64,000 bases of DNA from Rhodocollybia butyracea (Eukaryota; Basidiomycota; Agaricomycetes; Agaricales; Omphalotaceae). Position numbers and translations under genes: made by a program. This document shows positions 12,065-24,500 of this stretch, piece after piece (position 1 is the first letter of the stretch; the number at the start of each line of letters is the position of its first letter). The stretch covers positions 1-64,000 of the forward strand of contig JADNRY010000291.1 in assembly GCA_015501585.1 (NCBI GenBank), written 5' to 3'. The notes beneath the pieces are model-generated. The model did no database searches. It was not told the DNA's origin and saw nothing but the letters and a program-made list of their open reading frames with translations.

Positions 12065-12330
12065 TGTAACACCCCTAGGGTGGTCATCCTTAATTCACAC
12101 GAGAGAACACGACAAGGCTTTGCAATGTGTGTACTACAGGTGTAAAAAGAACTACAGTACGTAAGCGCTAGACGTGAGTTTTATACTATGCATGACTTAA
12201 TAGATAAGATTGACTATTAAATAGGCCGTTATCACTAGATAACGGCGATGTGTGATTAGATGGAGCGCTATCACTTATTGATAGCGCCAGCAGGTCAGGA
12301 CTAAGTCCATAAGACGGCGGGGGCGTTACA
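12065..12330. mobile_element. Solo-LTR-like element, 266 bp
   Basis: It starts TGTAACACCCC and ends GGGGGCGTTACA, the TG...CA inverted termini usual for Ty3/gypsy LTRs in basidiomycetes. No internal retroelement sequence adjoins it and I find no matching 5-bp target duplication, so it may be a solo LTR that arose by recombination between different copies. Confidence 0.5.
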
Positions 12331-12720
12331 TGGGAGCACCAAAGGAGATCATTGCCTGGTACTCAACTGAGGCCTGACAGGTATGGGAATAGGATGTACT
12401 GAGTCTGAGCTGAAGCATAGTCTGGTAGCCTCGCACTCCTCACGTACCTGCATCTACTACACAGGAGGATGAGCATCTCCTCTGAGTAGTTCATCGTTCA
12501 TTGTTGTCAAAAGTAGCCGTGGAAGATTGCTCCACTGGCCAGTGTAGTAGAACGGTAAGGGGACAAAGTAAGAACGCAACGTGGAGGAGTAGTAAACGTG
12601 TAGAAGACAGTTTCAATGGAATGACCATCTGTCATATTGAAACACAGTAGTCACATATACAAGAGCGGAAAGATTTGTATTGTCGAGGTGCAATAACAAC
12701 AATTCCCAGTCATTCACCAC
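12331..12720. repeat. Segment A: intact copy of a block found split at 26.6-33.1 kb
   Basis: Shared landmarks in the same order are: GGTAGCCTCGC...CCTCACGT(A)CCTGCATC; ATCTCCTCTGAGTAGTT; GTGTAGTAGAACGGTAA; GCAACGTGGAG; GTGTAGAAGACAG(T/C)TTCAATG; and CAATAACAACAA with CCCAGTCATTCACCACATCC. The second copy carries these at 26880-26985, 28355-28412 and 32985-33125. The segment lies immediately next to pseudogene copy 2 but is not visibly coding. It serves as the empty-site reference for two insertions in the other copy. Confidence 0.8.
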
Positions 12721-12775
12721 ATCCATTACTACTAAACACTATATCTGGTTAAACATAGGGAACGACACCGCGGCC

Positions 12776-14456
12776 TCAAAACGCTAACTCCTCCAACTGG
12801 TATTCTCCAATCACCCCCGCCTGCTCCTGCAACATCCTTCTCCACTGCCTCCAATCCAGGACCTCTTTTACCTCTTTCCCCTCCTTTGCCTCCCTCGTGT
12901 CCTTCAAGACTTTAGCCTGCGCCCGGACAAATACTTCCAACGCCTCACGCATCCCCCTGTCTCCTCCACCCCTCAGATCTCACCATCCACCTATGCTTTG
13001 AATGTTCGAAGAAGGCAGTATGCGGGAGGCGCCTGGATGAGCGTGATGAATGTAGTGTCAAGGAGAGGTTGAAGGAAGGTCAATATCTGGGTATAGAAGA
13101 AAAAAAAAGTCAGTAATTGGTATGCGAAAACTAGAATCGTAAACTGACCTGTGACATCCCCGGAATATCAGCATACAGATTGTTCTCTTTCTCCACTCCC
13201 TGTCCTTTCTTCGCCTTCTTTATTGCCTTCCCAGTAGGCATTAACCGTACATCACGCCGCCCACTGCCCCATCCACGAGTCAAGCACCTCGAGGATACAT
13301 ATCACGTCATCGACGTAGGAGAGGTAGCGCCGGAAAGCGAAGCGGAGAGCAGGGGTTGAAAAGGTCGGCATGGCGGAGGTGGATGAGATCGAGGTGTTGG
13401 AAGTGGAGTTCAACAAGTTCAAAGACATGGTAGTGTTCGAGGATGTGGTGGAAGCAGAAAACCGGGAATGCAGGAGGAGACTCAAAAATGCCGGGAGAGT
13501 CGGGACGTCTGCATCCGTGCCAACACCCATACTTGGCAGAGAGTGCACCTGCATCGCGTCGCTCGCGGTTCCCTGAGCTCGTTGAGACTTATCTTGAGCC
13601 TGGGATTGCCGGTGCCGCGCGAGCACAAAACGCAGACACGCGACGACATCGACCTCTTGGAGGTCTTTTACGGTTTTGAGAGCCAGTGATATCGAGGGCT
13701 GGTTCCGGGGAGAAAAGGAGGATCATCAGTAAAAACGAACAAAAAAAAGCGAATGTAATCAAATAAACATACCCAATCACCGCGCCGCCTCAAAACCTCC
13801 AATAAGCTGTTCCCACTCACGCTCGCACCATTCCCATCACTCCGACCGCTTGCAACAACGTCGTCGTGTTCCAAAAATCCACATCCTCGACCATCAACCC
13901 ACTCACAACACCTCTCTCCAGCAAAGGCCCCACATTCGCGTTCACCTTCCCAGCCTTTTCAGACTGCAGAACAGTATTCAACACGTCTCTGACAAAGGTA
14001 TAACCTTACGAGGAAGAGGCGTTCTGCGACCCCTCCCATGCGAAAAAACACTGCATCTGCACTCTCCGGCTGTCCCCTCCCAATAGCAGCACGCATCTCT
14101 ATGAGGACCTTCCGCCGGTCCTTTTCCGCATCTACCTGTTTATCTCCCTCTGTCACATCTGCGTACGATAGCTTGTCGCGAGGACGCAGCGAGCCATGGT
14201 TTCCCGGCAAATGCTTCAAAGGACGTTCGCGAGGGAGGATGTTTGAGGGGTAGATATTGGACAGCCCAGATGGAGGAGCTTCTGGAGGAGATGGGTTGTG
14301 AGTCTGGGGATTTACGCGATTTTGAGACGAAGAGTTGGTAGAGAAGAGAACATTAGAGTGGGATGACACATCCACGAGGGATATGGCCAGTTGGCGAGGG
14401 AAGGAGGAAGCGGAAAAGTATGGGAGGGTAATAGTAAGAGGGCGGATAGATCCCAT
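12776..14456 (-). pseudogene. Copy 2 of the triplicated minus-strand gene
   Basis: Reading on the reverse strand the order is: a serine/proline-rich N-terminal block; EMRAAIGRGQPESADAVFF; a helical C-terminal block with LQEVDVVACLRFVLARHRQS; LPAFLSLLLHSRFSAST; RYLSYVDDVICILEVLDSW; and REALEVFVRAQAKVLK, ending GVIGEYQLEELAF with the stop at 12776-12778. The blocks lie in different frames and an in-frame TAA precedes the N-terminal block, so this copy is broken. It is close to copy 3 at the nucleotide level, and the similarity continues upstream to about 14705 (61735 in copy 3). Helices such as VVxLLRxVLAR and CVLEVLDSW could fit a fungal UTP8/NOL11-like nucleolar protein, but I am not sure of this. 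Confidence 0.55.
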
Positions 14457-14695
14457 ACAGTAAAGGGGTGGTGGTGAGCCTAGTGAGGAGAGAAGAGAGC
14501 CACTTGTCCATTGGAAGATGAGATAAACGATATTGATAGAGCAGTAAGCTGGATCGTATCAGCGTGCGTCTGTGTATTTAAGCTGAAAAGAGGACCAAGT
14601 CCCATTCGTCACTAAAAGAAAAGTCAAACATGCGAAATCCCTCGAAGCAACAAGCTCACAAAGGATACTAAGAAACCCAAACCCACTGACCGATA

Positions 14696-15230
14696 TCTCA
14701 CGACATCTTTGCTGTGTCCTCCAGCGGCACCTCCACATCTGCAGAACCGAGCCGGTCTTTCTGCGACTCATACATGACCAGATGTTTCTCAAATCTGGTC
14801 TCTGCAACCAGTCCGTTCGCCTGTTTGAAACAATTCACAAGACGCGTAATGACACTTCTCTTCTCGCATGTTCCATCAACCATGGTAATTCATCTTTAAC
14901 ATCGTCTTTTTGCACCAAAGCACCCATGTTCAACAGTGCTAAATACTCTTTCGTTTCCAATTCTAGACAGGATATATACGGCTAGTGGAGGAAGAGAGCT
15001 GGGATTATAGAGCGTGTTGGGGATCTTCGAGGTCAGAGACGTGGTCGTAGGAAGAGAGGAGTGTCGAGATGATAAGTATTTGGGCGTCGGAGTTGGAGTC
15101 ATCATGTGATTTGACCACAGGGGTCGAGGTTGTGTCGGGTTCTATGGCTTTAGATTGGCGACGTCCGTTATACACTGGCCATACAGAGAGTCAGCAACAC
15201 AGCCAGCAGAAGAAGCGCCACGCAACAGGC
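14696..15230 (-). pseudogene. Minus-strand coding fragment upstream of copy 2
   Basis: The reverse strand contains protein-like stretches in several frames: NSDAQILIISTLLSSYDHVS (about 15075), ELETKEYLALLNMGALVQKD and DELPWLMEHARREVSLRVL (about 14965-14860), then NGLVAETRFEKHLVMYESQ and EVPLEDTAKMS (to 14698). Their helical, charged character and order suggest one gene whose frames have shifted. It may be the N-terminal part of the copy 2 gene, since it has the same strand and lies directly upstream, but I cannot prove the link. No family was recognised. Confidence 0.4.
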
Positions 15231-16398
15231 GCTTGAATAGTCACGGGCGCCTATTGTTTTGCCGGAACCAAAACCAAAGTCATTGAATCCAGGATGATCT
15301 TCAATCCTTTGGCTTATTCGGTTTATTCAATCCCGCTTACCTCTACAAGAACCTCATTATATCTTCCACATCCATTCCCTTCCCCGTCTTTATCTCTCCC
15401 TTTTTCTTGTTCTATTCCTCGTTGGTCTCCCAAAAATTGAGGAAGAAAGAGGCTGAGGCTTTGCCCCCTTAAATTACAGGAATGAAAACAATGATCCATT
15501 CTTAGCATCGCCTGGATAGCTTTGCCATTTCGCAGCGGCAGATCCTACTTTGTGGTGAGTACAATCCTCATGGACAAGATATCAATACCGTGAGTCGTAA
15601 TTCTTCTCCCAAATTATGAAAAATTCCACTGAGGGCATGGGCAAAGCACTTTACCCATGAAGGTAAGTCCAGTTGACTCTTATTATCTTTTTATCAAGCC
15701 GAGCGACATGCAAGCAAGGATGCATTCAAAAGCGTTCGACAAGCTTCGTTCATCGTTGGTATTTCATTTCATATCCTGGATCCAATCCTTGCTCTCACTC
15801 GAGTCGCTGAACAATTCTTGCATTCGGGTTGTTTCTGGGCCACATACCTATCTTTCCCAAAGAGCAGCTTCAATGAATGATGGAGCCACCTGAATTGGCA
15901 CCAGCAAAAAACAAGATCTGCGGGCCTTGTCAAAAGCCTTCATTGTTTTCACAAAGTAATCTGCTAGACGCCAGGACATTATACTAAGTGGAGTGGATTT
16001 CCGTTTGCAACTATGTCAGAGCTATCCTACTCCCCTCTGATACTGCTTGTTGATCTTTGTTCAACCTCTTATGAAGAATCGAAATTTTTGTGGGAAGTCT
16101 GATGCTGTACGGTTTGACAGTAGATCCGGATAAATTTTGGATAAATTGCTAAAGTCCCCAAGTCTCTTCAACACCAGGCTAGATGTAACCTCCTATCTTT
16201 CACCTGTTGGCATGGCGTGGCACAAGCGACAATTGACAGCTCTATCAATATCAAGGTACAAAGTACGTTCAAGTTCACACAGCGCTCAGTGATTTTGATT
16301 GTAACAGATGTCAAGGTACCCAATTGGCCAGGGCTATCCGTTCAACGTGGTGGGCGCAGTTTTCATCACATTGTCTCCCTTGAACCATCACCTCGACC
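15231..16398. other. No supported gene; upstream region of the STAND gene
   Basis: Short frames at 15323-15508 and 15657-15893 show no domain. The stretch must include whatever promoter the STAND gene once used. No clear element was recognised. Confidence 0.4.
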
Positions 16399-19300
16399 AT
16401 GGGACAAAGCTACAAGCTGAAGAGTAAGTTGAATCCAGTCTCATTTTACAGTGCCTACTCACAGACATCATCCAGTTATAAGTGTCAGCGATATCAACTG
16501 GAAGCCAAACCGTATCCATTTTCCAGGCCATGATATCCCAAATCTCTATGTCGCGATTGACATTGACGGCAAGACGGTCCATCAAACAAATCCAAGTAGA
16601 GAGTGGGTGGCCATGTGCAACCAGATTTGCAGTCTGTAGGTCCAGCTGCTCAATTGACGATGAATGTAGGATACTGAAGTCACGTTAGATCGGTGGATAG
16701 TCCATCTTCCATCATTACTTTCCAGATTTTCCATAAAATCTACTTTTTCAAGTAAATGTTTGGCCAAAAGGGAAATGGTGATTGCTCAACTGCTTGGAAC
16801 GGATGAGGGGCAGAAAGGTGAGCCAGCAATCGCTTTATTTACACCACATCTAATGTCAAACTTGTAGATTTCTCTGTCACGCTTAACCTTGCGAAGGGGA
16901 AGAACACGACAGAAACACCGGGACCCACACTTGTTGTGCATCTGACCTCAATCACCCATCTTCTAGCTGGAAAAGGCGCCCTTGCCAAGGCGACAGAAGA
17001 TATTGAGACTCTCCAAAGCACAAGCACAAGTTCAACAGTTGAAAATATTGTAAATACTGGAGTGAACAACAGTGATCTGTTGTTTAGCCTAAAAACTGTG
17101 CTCTCCAGGCTTCAGATTGTCCTGGAGATTGGGGCTAAGCTTGCCAAGGCCAGGAATTAACATACCATTTGTTTATTATCTTACTGATGCATCTTGGTAT
17201 AGATTCATCCTTATTCCAATCTGGCATTGAAGGTCCTGAGCTCAGTGTACGAGGTAACCTGCTGTGGAATATTCCCTTGTATATACTAATGGTAGAATTA
17301 GGCCATAAAGAAACAGAAGGAGACAGACAACTTGGAATGTTGGAAAACTGGTTCAGATTATGGCTGATGTCTTTGCTTTTGCAGAAGATATCAAATCAGT
17401 AGTATCTGAAAAAATCAAGTGTTTCAAAAAGACAATCTATGCCTTAGTCAAACGGACAGAAGAGTGTGCCTGGTTCATTCAGGAATATACTGGCCATGGA
17501 TTTAGTGGTACATATGTTGGAATTATTCTTTCATTGTACTGATCAGTTTTACAGGCAGACTCCTCAACGATGTTCGCTCTGAATACAGTGACAAGATCAA
17601 AGATTTTATTACTGCTTTTGGGAAGCTTAGGAAATCCCTTGACAGAGGAACAGCTGTGGAAATCTTGTCTGTGGTGGAAGAGACTGGTGAGTGCACTGAG
17701 ACATTGGATTAGTGCTTGCTAAATACTCATGTTCAACCTCAGCTCAAGCCCAGAAACTTAATAGGCTCAAGCCGATAGACATGAATGCGAGTTTGCGCCC
17801 TGTATGCTCACCCGGAACTCGCCAGGAGTTACAAGACTTGATTATAAACTGGCTCCTCACACCACCGGATGTCAATGCGGTCAATGGTGGTAATATTCTC
17901 TGGTTGTCAGGTGTTGCAGGGGCAGGAAAAAGTACAATAGCCACGTCTATCTCTGAGTACTTTCGTGAGTTGGGAAGACTTGGTGCATTTCTGTTCTTCA
18001 CCAGAAATAAGAGTGACCCCGCCTATGTCATTCGCACACTCGCATTCCACTTGGCATACTTGAATACTCATGTGGCATCGGCTATCTGCGCTGCCATTGA
18101 TAAAGATCCTGCCTTGATTGACTCCCCCATCCAGACACAATTCCAAAAACTCCTTCTCACTGCATCACAGGGTCATATCCTGGGCCCAATCATTGTTGTT
18201 CTAGATGCCTTGGATGAATGCGGCAATGCGGAATCCAGGCGGAGTCTGGTCTCTCTGATCTCAGAAGACTTTCCCAAACTGCCCCTTGCAGTTCGCTTCT
18301 TCATTACCAGTCGCCCTGATTCTGATCTTGCATCAAAACTTGAGAATCAACCCAAGATTGCCAAGCACTTGCTTGATATTACAATGCTGTCCAGCTTCAC
18401 AGACATCCGCATCTACCTCGACAATCAGATGGTGGAGGTACGGGAACGGCACAGTCATCAGAACTTGAGTCCTACCTGGCCAGAGCAGGCAAACATAGAA
18501 GCCCTCACCAAGCACTCCTCAGGTCTCTTCATTTGGGCTTCAACAGCCACAAAATACCTTTTGGAGTCATACAGACCTAATGAAGCACTTAAGAGCATTC
18601 TAGCTAAGGGTCAGACAACTCTTGATGATCTTTGTGCTGAAGCACTAGAAGTTGCAGGACCATGGAATGACAAAACATTCATCAGAGAAGCTCAAGCGGC
18701 ATTATCTGTAGTGGTGTTTGGGAAGGAGCCAATGTCTGATACAATGATTGATGCATTCCTAAGTTTGAAACCAGAAAGCTCATCTAGCCAGATTTTCCGC
18801 AAGCTTGGATGTGTATTGCAATGGGCTCCTGGCCAACATGTGAAGCTACTTCATGCCTCCTTCTCTGATTATCTCACAGACCGTTATCACTCGGGTGAAA
18901 AACCATGGTTTATTGACCCATCTATCCTAGAGCCACAGATTGCACGAGAGTGCTTGCAGGTCCTGAAGAAAGAACTTTGATTCAATATCTGTGGGTTTGA
19001 AGATTCACATATGTACACCACCCAAGTTCTAGACCTGCCATCTGATTGCATTACAGCTCACATTTCTCCTCATTTATTGTATTCAAGCTTGTACTGGGCC
19101 AGTCACCTTGCCCCAATTGGTTCTGATTCTTTGCATCTTCCAGATGGACTCCTCATGGCAGGCTTGAAGGATTTGATGTACACCAAATTTCTGTTTTGGC
19201 TTGAGGTCCTCTGCATACAGCAGAAAGCCGAAATTGCAAAAGATGCACTTGAAGCTGTGGCCAAGCTTGCCAAAGTGGGTTTCTGCACAGTTGCTTGTCC

Positions 19301-19658
19301 TAAATTTAACTGTTGGTTTAGGGTTACCATGAGGAGGAACTTGTAAATTTTGCAAAGGATGCAGTCAAGTTTGTGATTGCATTTGCCCCTGTCATTTCAC
19401 ACAGTGTGCCCCATATTTATCTTTCAGCACTTCCCTTTGCACCAACTGAGTCAAAAGTCAAGAAGCAGTACTCCTCCTTGCTTGTTCCAAGTCGAACAGT
19501 TGACATCCAAAGCTCTGTGAGCAGTCAATGGCCAAGACTGCAAGCAACAATTCAGGGTCACACTGGCTGCATTGGCTCTGTTGCCTTCTCGCCTGATGGG
19601 AACTGTATTGCTTCAGGGTCCGCTGACATGACACTGAGGGTCTGGGATGCACGCACAG

Positions 19659-19716
19659 CATCAGGAAAAGCCGTTTTTGCCTAGGTGACCTCAGAGTGGC
19701 CTACTGAGGTGATCTA
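19659..19716. mobile_element. Truncated CATCAGG MITE inside a WD40 repeat
   Basis: The first 44 bases (CATCAGGAAAAGCCGTTTTT, then GCCTAGGTGACC and CAGAGTGGCCT) match the ends of the full copies. Only a short stub of the other arm remains (CTGAGGTGATCTA). Translation in the STAND frame runs into the element and stops after ...ASGKAVFA. The WD40 frame resumes at about 19718. Confidence 0.8.
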
Positions 19717-20331
19717 ACTGTTGGGCCATTCAATGGACACAATGACATAGTCAAATGTGTTGCCTTCTCATTTGATGGTACAAAGATTGTGTCTGGCTCT
19801 TATGATAAAACTGTGCGTGTGTGGGATGCACGAACAGGTAAAACCATTGGCGTTCCGCTCAGAGGACATAAGGACAAAGTAAATTTTGTCCGCTTCTCTC
19901 CCAATGGAAAGCAGATTGCATCTGCATCTCTAGACAAGACCCTCCGCATTTGGGATTGGAATGAATGGCACAGTGTGGGCAGTGTGGCAGCTTTGGTCAT
20001 CCAGCATGCAGCAGCAGTGCACACTGTTGATTTTTCACCTGATGAAGACCAAGTTGTTTCTGGATCATATGATGGTTTGATGCAAATATGGGACACACAA
20101 ACAGAAAAACTTGTTGTTGGACCATTGAAGGGGCATACTCAATTCATCCAGTCTGTTGCTTTTTCAACAGATGGAAAACAGATTCTGTCTCTGTCGCATG
20201 AAGCTGCGCGCATATGGGATGCATGTAGGGGCACTGAGATTATTGCTATCGCTACCCCTATGGGTATGAGCGCTTATTCTGCTGCCTTTACCCCTAATGG
20301 TGATCATATTGTAGTGGGATATAATGATACA

Positions 20332-20612
20332 CATCAGGAAAAGCCGTTTTTGCCTAGGTGACCCCAGAGTGGCCTAAATGAATCCTATGGCATCCTAGGA
20401 ATTTGGGCTTGTCCCTTGCCAGTCAAGGCTCTTGAGGATTCCCTAGGCAAGCCTAGGTTTGCCCAGGTGCTCCTGGGGACCTAGGGAATCCTCAAGAGCC
20501 TTGACTGGCAAGGGATGAGCCCAAATTCCTAGGATGCCATAGGATTCATAGGTCACCTAGTTTGCTTTAGGCCACTCTGGGGTCACCTAGGCAAAAATGG
20601 CTTTTTCTGATG
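20332..20612. mobile_element. CATCAGG palindromic MITE, 281 bp, in the STAND gene
   Basis: Begins CATCAGGAAAAGCCGTTTTT and ends as its inverted complement. The two arms (landmarks CCTAGGTGACC, GGCATCCTAGGAATTTGGGC, CTTGCCAGTCAAGGCTCTTG) are nearly fully self-complementary. Flanking CA (20330-20331 and 20613-20614) is the target duplication. Joining the flanks restores WD40 coding sequence (...GYNDT to LLRIWD). Compared with the 372-bp copies, part of one arm and of the central loop is deleted. Confidence 0.9.
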
Positions 20613-21564
20613 CATTGCTGCGCATTTGGGATGTGGCAATGGATACACTTGTCTCAGCCCCAATTGATGGTCACAGTGGGGCTGTGTTATCCATCTCTGT
20701 GTCACCTGACGGAATGAGAATCATATCAGGTTCAGGGGACAAAACTATTTGCATCTGGGATGCACAAGAGCTCTCCGTGGCACTCAAACAAGACAGCCAG
20801 TACATAAGGGCTAATGACCAAGAGATTGTGCAAATGCATCATCATCCAGGGTGCGCAGGATATACAGATGCTGTCCAATGTGTTGCTTTCTCACCCAAGG
20901 GGGATCATATTGCTTCAGGATCTTGGGATAGCACAGTCTGTGTGTGGGATGCATACACAGGCATCATTGTCACTGGACCGCTTCATGGACACACAGCTAG
21001 GGTGAATTGCATTGCATTCGCCCCTAATGGCAAACAATTTGCCTCAGGGTCCAAGGACACAACTATTCGGGTATGGAATGTGCAAAACGGCACTATGGTT
21101 GTTGGCCCATTTGAAGGACATAGCGAGAAGGTATGGTGTGTTGCATTCTCACCACAAGGTGACCGAATTGTATCCGGGTCTGGTGACTCAACAGTCCGTG
21201 TGTGGGATTTGGCAACAAGTTCACTGGTCATTAGCCTGCCTGATGCGCATACTAGTGCTGTGAGCTCTGTTGCATTCTCATTGGATGGTGGACAAATCAG
21301 GTCCGCATCAATGTCAGGCATTGCTGTAGTGTCAGATATGCAAACAGGAGTGTTGGTCAAAGGCCCATTCAAATTTCAAGTGACTGACCAGGCCTACAGC
21401 ATTACCTTCTCACCCGATGGTCGACTGATCGGAGCTTCTGAAGAGGATGGTACAGTGCAGGTTCTTAATTTACAATTAGGGGATGTTACATGGTTAGAAG
21501 GGCATACTGGCGAGGTCTACAACATAGCTTTCTCCAGGAATGGAAAGTGGATTGTCTCTGGATC

Positions 21565-24500
21565 CAGTTCAGTCACCCACATATTTGGTCTTATTAGTCT
21601 ACACTTTTGTTACATTGACCTTACTAAAAAGACCCAAAAACCTAGGCAAAACCCGGGCAGCTAGGTCATGACCTTGGGATTTAGGTCATGACCTGGGAAT
21701 TAGGTCATGACCTAAAAAATTGGTCATGACCTAGGTCAGGTTGGTCTTTTCCTGGGGTTGGTAGGTCATGGCCTGGGGTGAGATAGGATATGGGCTAGGT
21801 GGGGCAGGGCATGGTCTAGGTGAGGGAGGGCATGGTCTAGGTGAGAGAGGGTATGGTCTAGGAGGAGGAGCATCAGGAAAAGCTGTTTTTACCTAGGTGA
21901 CCCAGAGTGGCCTAAAGCAAACTAGGTGACCTATGAATCCTATGGCATCCTAGGAATTTGGGCTCGTCCCTTGCCAGTCAAGGCTCTTGAGGATTCCCTA
22001 GGGTATCCTAGGCAAACCCAGGGCAAGCCTAGGTTTGCCCAGGTTTGCCCAGGTGTTCCCCAGGTGTTCCCCAGGAGCACCTGGGCAAACCTGGGCAGAC
22101 CTAGGCTTGCCTAGGGAATCCTCAAGAGCCTTGACTGGCAAGGGACGAGCCCAAATTCCTAGGATGCCATAGGATTCATAGGTCACCTAGTTTGCTTTAG
22201 GCCACTCTGGGGTCACCTAGGCAAAGATGGCTTTTCCTGATGAGGGTATGGTCTAGGAGGGAGAGATATAGTCTAAGAGGTGTAGGGTGAGAGTGGAGGA
22301 TGGTGAGATAGAGAATATAAACAAGAATGAAATATCATAGAATAATGACTTGAAATTTTTAGAAACATATTGGGATTTTTTACATATCTGTAGATTATGA
22401 CAAGATTAAGCTAAGTCACAGTGCCCTGTTCTGGGTGGTCAGGGAAGCATGGGACTTACCTGACCTAGCTGATTCAGGTCATGACCTACTTTTTTAGGTC
22501 ATGACCTGGGTGAACTAGGTCATGACCTGGGTAAACTAGGTCTTGACCTACCTAACCTAGGTCATGACCTACCTAGCCTAGGTCATGACCTGGGTGAACT
22601 AGGTCATAACCTACCTGGCCTAGGTCATGACCTACCTAGCCTAGGTCATGACCTACCTGGCCTAGGTCATGACTGAGGCCAATTTAAAAATTACTAAATT
22701 AGGAAATTTTTCAATTTTTTGCAGTGGATGAGGTCAAAGCTGTTTTTATTTACCAAATAAGGCAATTTTCAAACACCTTAACCGGCTTTATGTTTTTTTA
22801 ATAGAGTTAGATACATTTGGAAATTTTTATAAATTACTATATTAGGCAATTTTATTTCAATAGACTTTTATTTCTTAATTAGGCAATTTCAAAAATTTTG
22901 CAGTGGATGAGGCCAAAGCTGTTTCCATTACCTAATTGAGAAGTGACAAATTTGCAGTGGATGAGGTCAAAGCTGATTTCATTACTTATTTGAAAAATGA
23001 CAAATCTTTTGCAGTGGATGAGGTCAAAGCTGTTTTCACTACCTAATTAAGAAATGACAAAACTGAACACACAAACTATGTACACTCTTTCCCTGAGGAC
23101 AATAGCTTGTGGTAAACATCCAGACCTTTTGTTTATACACAGAATAGGTTGCTCACCTAAAATGAAGCCAATCCTGTGGTGGGAAGGGGCTGGATTGCAA
23201 AATATTTTTTGGATAACCTTTGATTGTAGTGGATGAGGCCAAAGCTGTATGCCCATAAAAGGAAATCAATAAACAGTGTTGAGTCTAATGATTGCTTGAT
23301 ATAACATGCAGATTGGCATGGATAAGGGTGATCCTTTTTCATCCCCTGATACCCTGATATGTTGTCTACCCTTTCTGAGTCTCAGATATATTTAGATGGC
23401 CCCTGGGAGATCAGTCTTTATTGATCTTTGAACTTTCTCATCAAAAACCCTCATTTTTTTGAAATCAGAGGATAAGTATCAGAGCATCCAGGGCAGGGTG
23501 GGCCACAGGCTTCTAGGACATTGTACCCTGGTATAATAGGTACATTCAGACGACTCAGGAGTAGCTTATACTATGCTGGGGGAGTGGGTAATAATTGATC
23601 TCTGTATATGTATGCATAAATTCGCTTTTTTGACCATCAAATCATTAATAGAGGCAGCTGTAGGCAAGGGATTGCAGAGAGACTCGAGGAATAGTGTACC
23701 AGGACTTGATATAGCATTTCTATAGCAAAATATTCTAACTATCTGAGGTTCAAGATGTGATGATAAGTTTGACACAAGTATCAGACACTTAAGAACCCAG
23801 GACTACTGGTACATCAAGATAAAGGAAGGGGTTGTCAGGAATAGGTTGTGATATCAATACATGTACTCCTAGCATGCTATATGCCAAGCTAGACAGTCTT
23901 CTCTTGCCTACAGCTCCCACTATTAATGATTTAACAGGCAAAAAAGCGAAATTTATGCCTAATTAGACACATATCACTTATTACCCACTCCCCAGCATAG
24001 TATAAGCTACTCCTGAGTCGTCTAAATGTACCTATTATACCAGGGTACAATGTCCTAGAAGCCTGTGGCCCACCCTGCCCTGGATGCTCTGATACTTATC
24101 CTCTGATTTCAAAAAAATGAGGGTTTTTGATGAGAAAGTTCAAAGATCAATAAAGACTGATCTCCCAGGGGCCATCTAAATATATCTGGGACTCAGAAAG
24201 GGTAGACAACATATCAGGGTATCAGGGGATGAAAAGGATCACCCTTATCCATGCCAATCTGCATGTTATATCAAGCAATCATTAGACTCAACACTGTTTA
24301 TTGATTTCCTTTTATGGGCATACAGCTTTGGCCTCATCCACTACAATCAAAGGTTATCCAAGAAATATTTTGCAATCCAGCCCCTTCCCACCACAGGATT
24401 GGCTTCATTTTAGGTGAGCAACCTATTCTGTGTATAAACAAAAGGTCTGGATGTTTACCACAAGCTATTGTCCTCAGGGAAAGAGTGTACATAGTTTGTG

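Noticed and set aside
12065..12330. MITE with TGTAACACCCC ends
   Set aside because: The TG...CA ends and asymmetric interior fit an LTR better; no short target duplication supports a DNA transposon.
21660..22700. Nuclear-receptor-type response elements (AGGTCA palindromes)
   Set aside because: Fungi lack these receptors; the palindromes are repeats internal to a foldback element.
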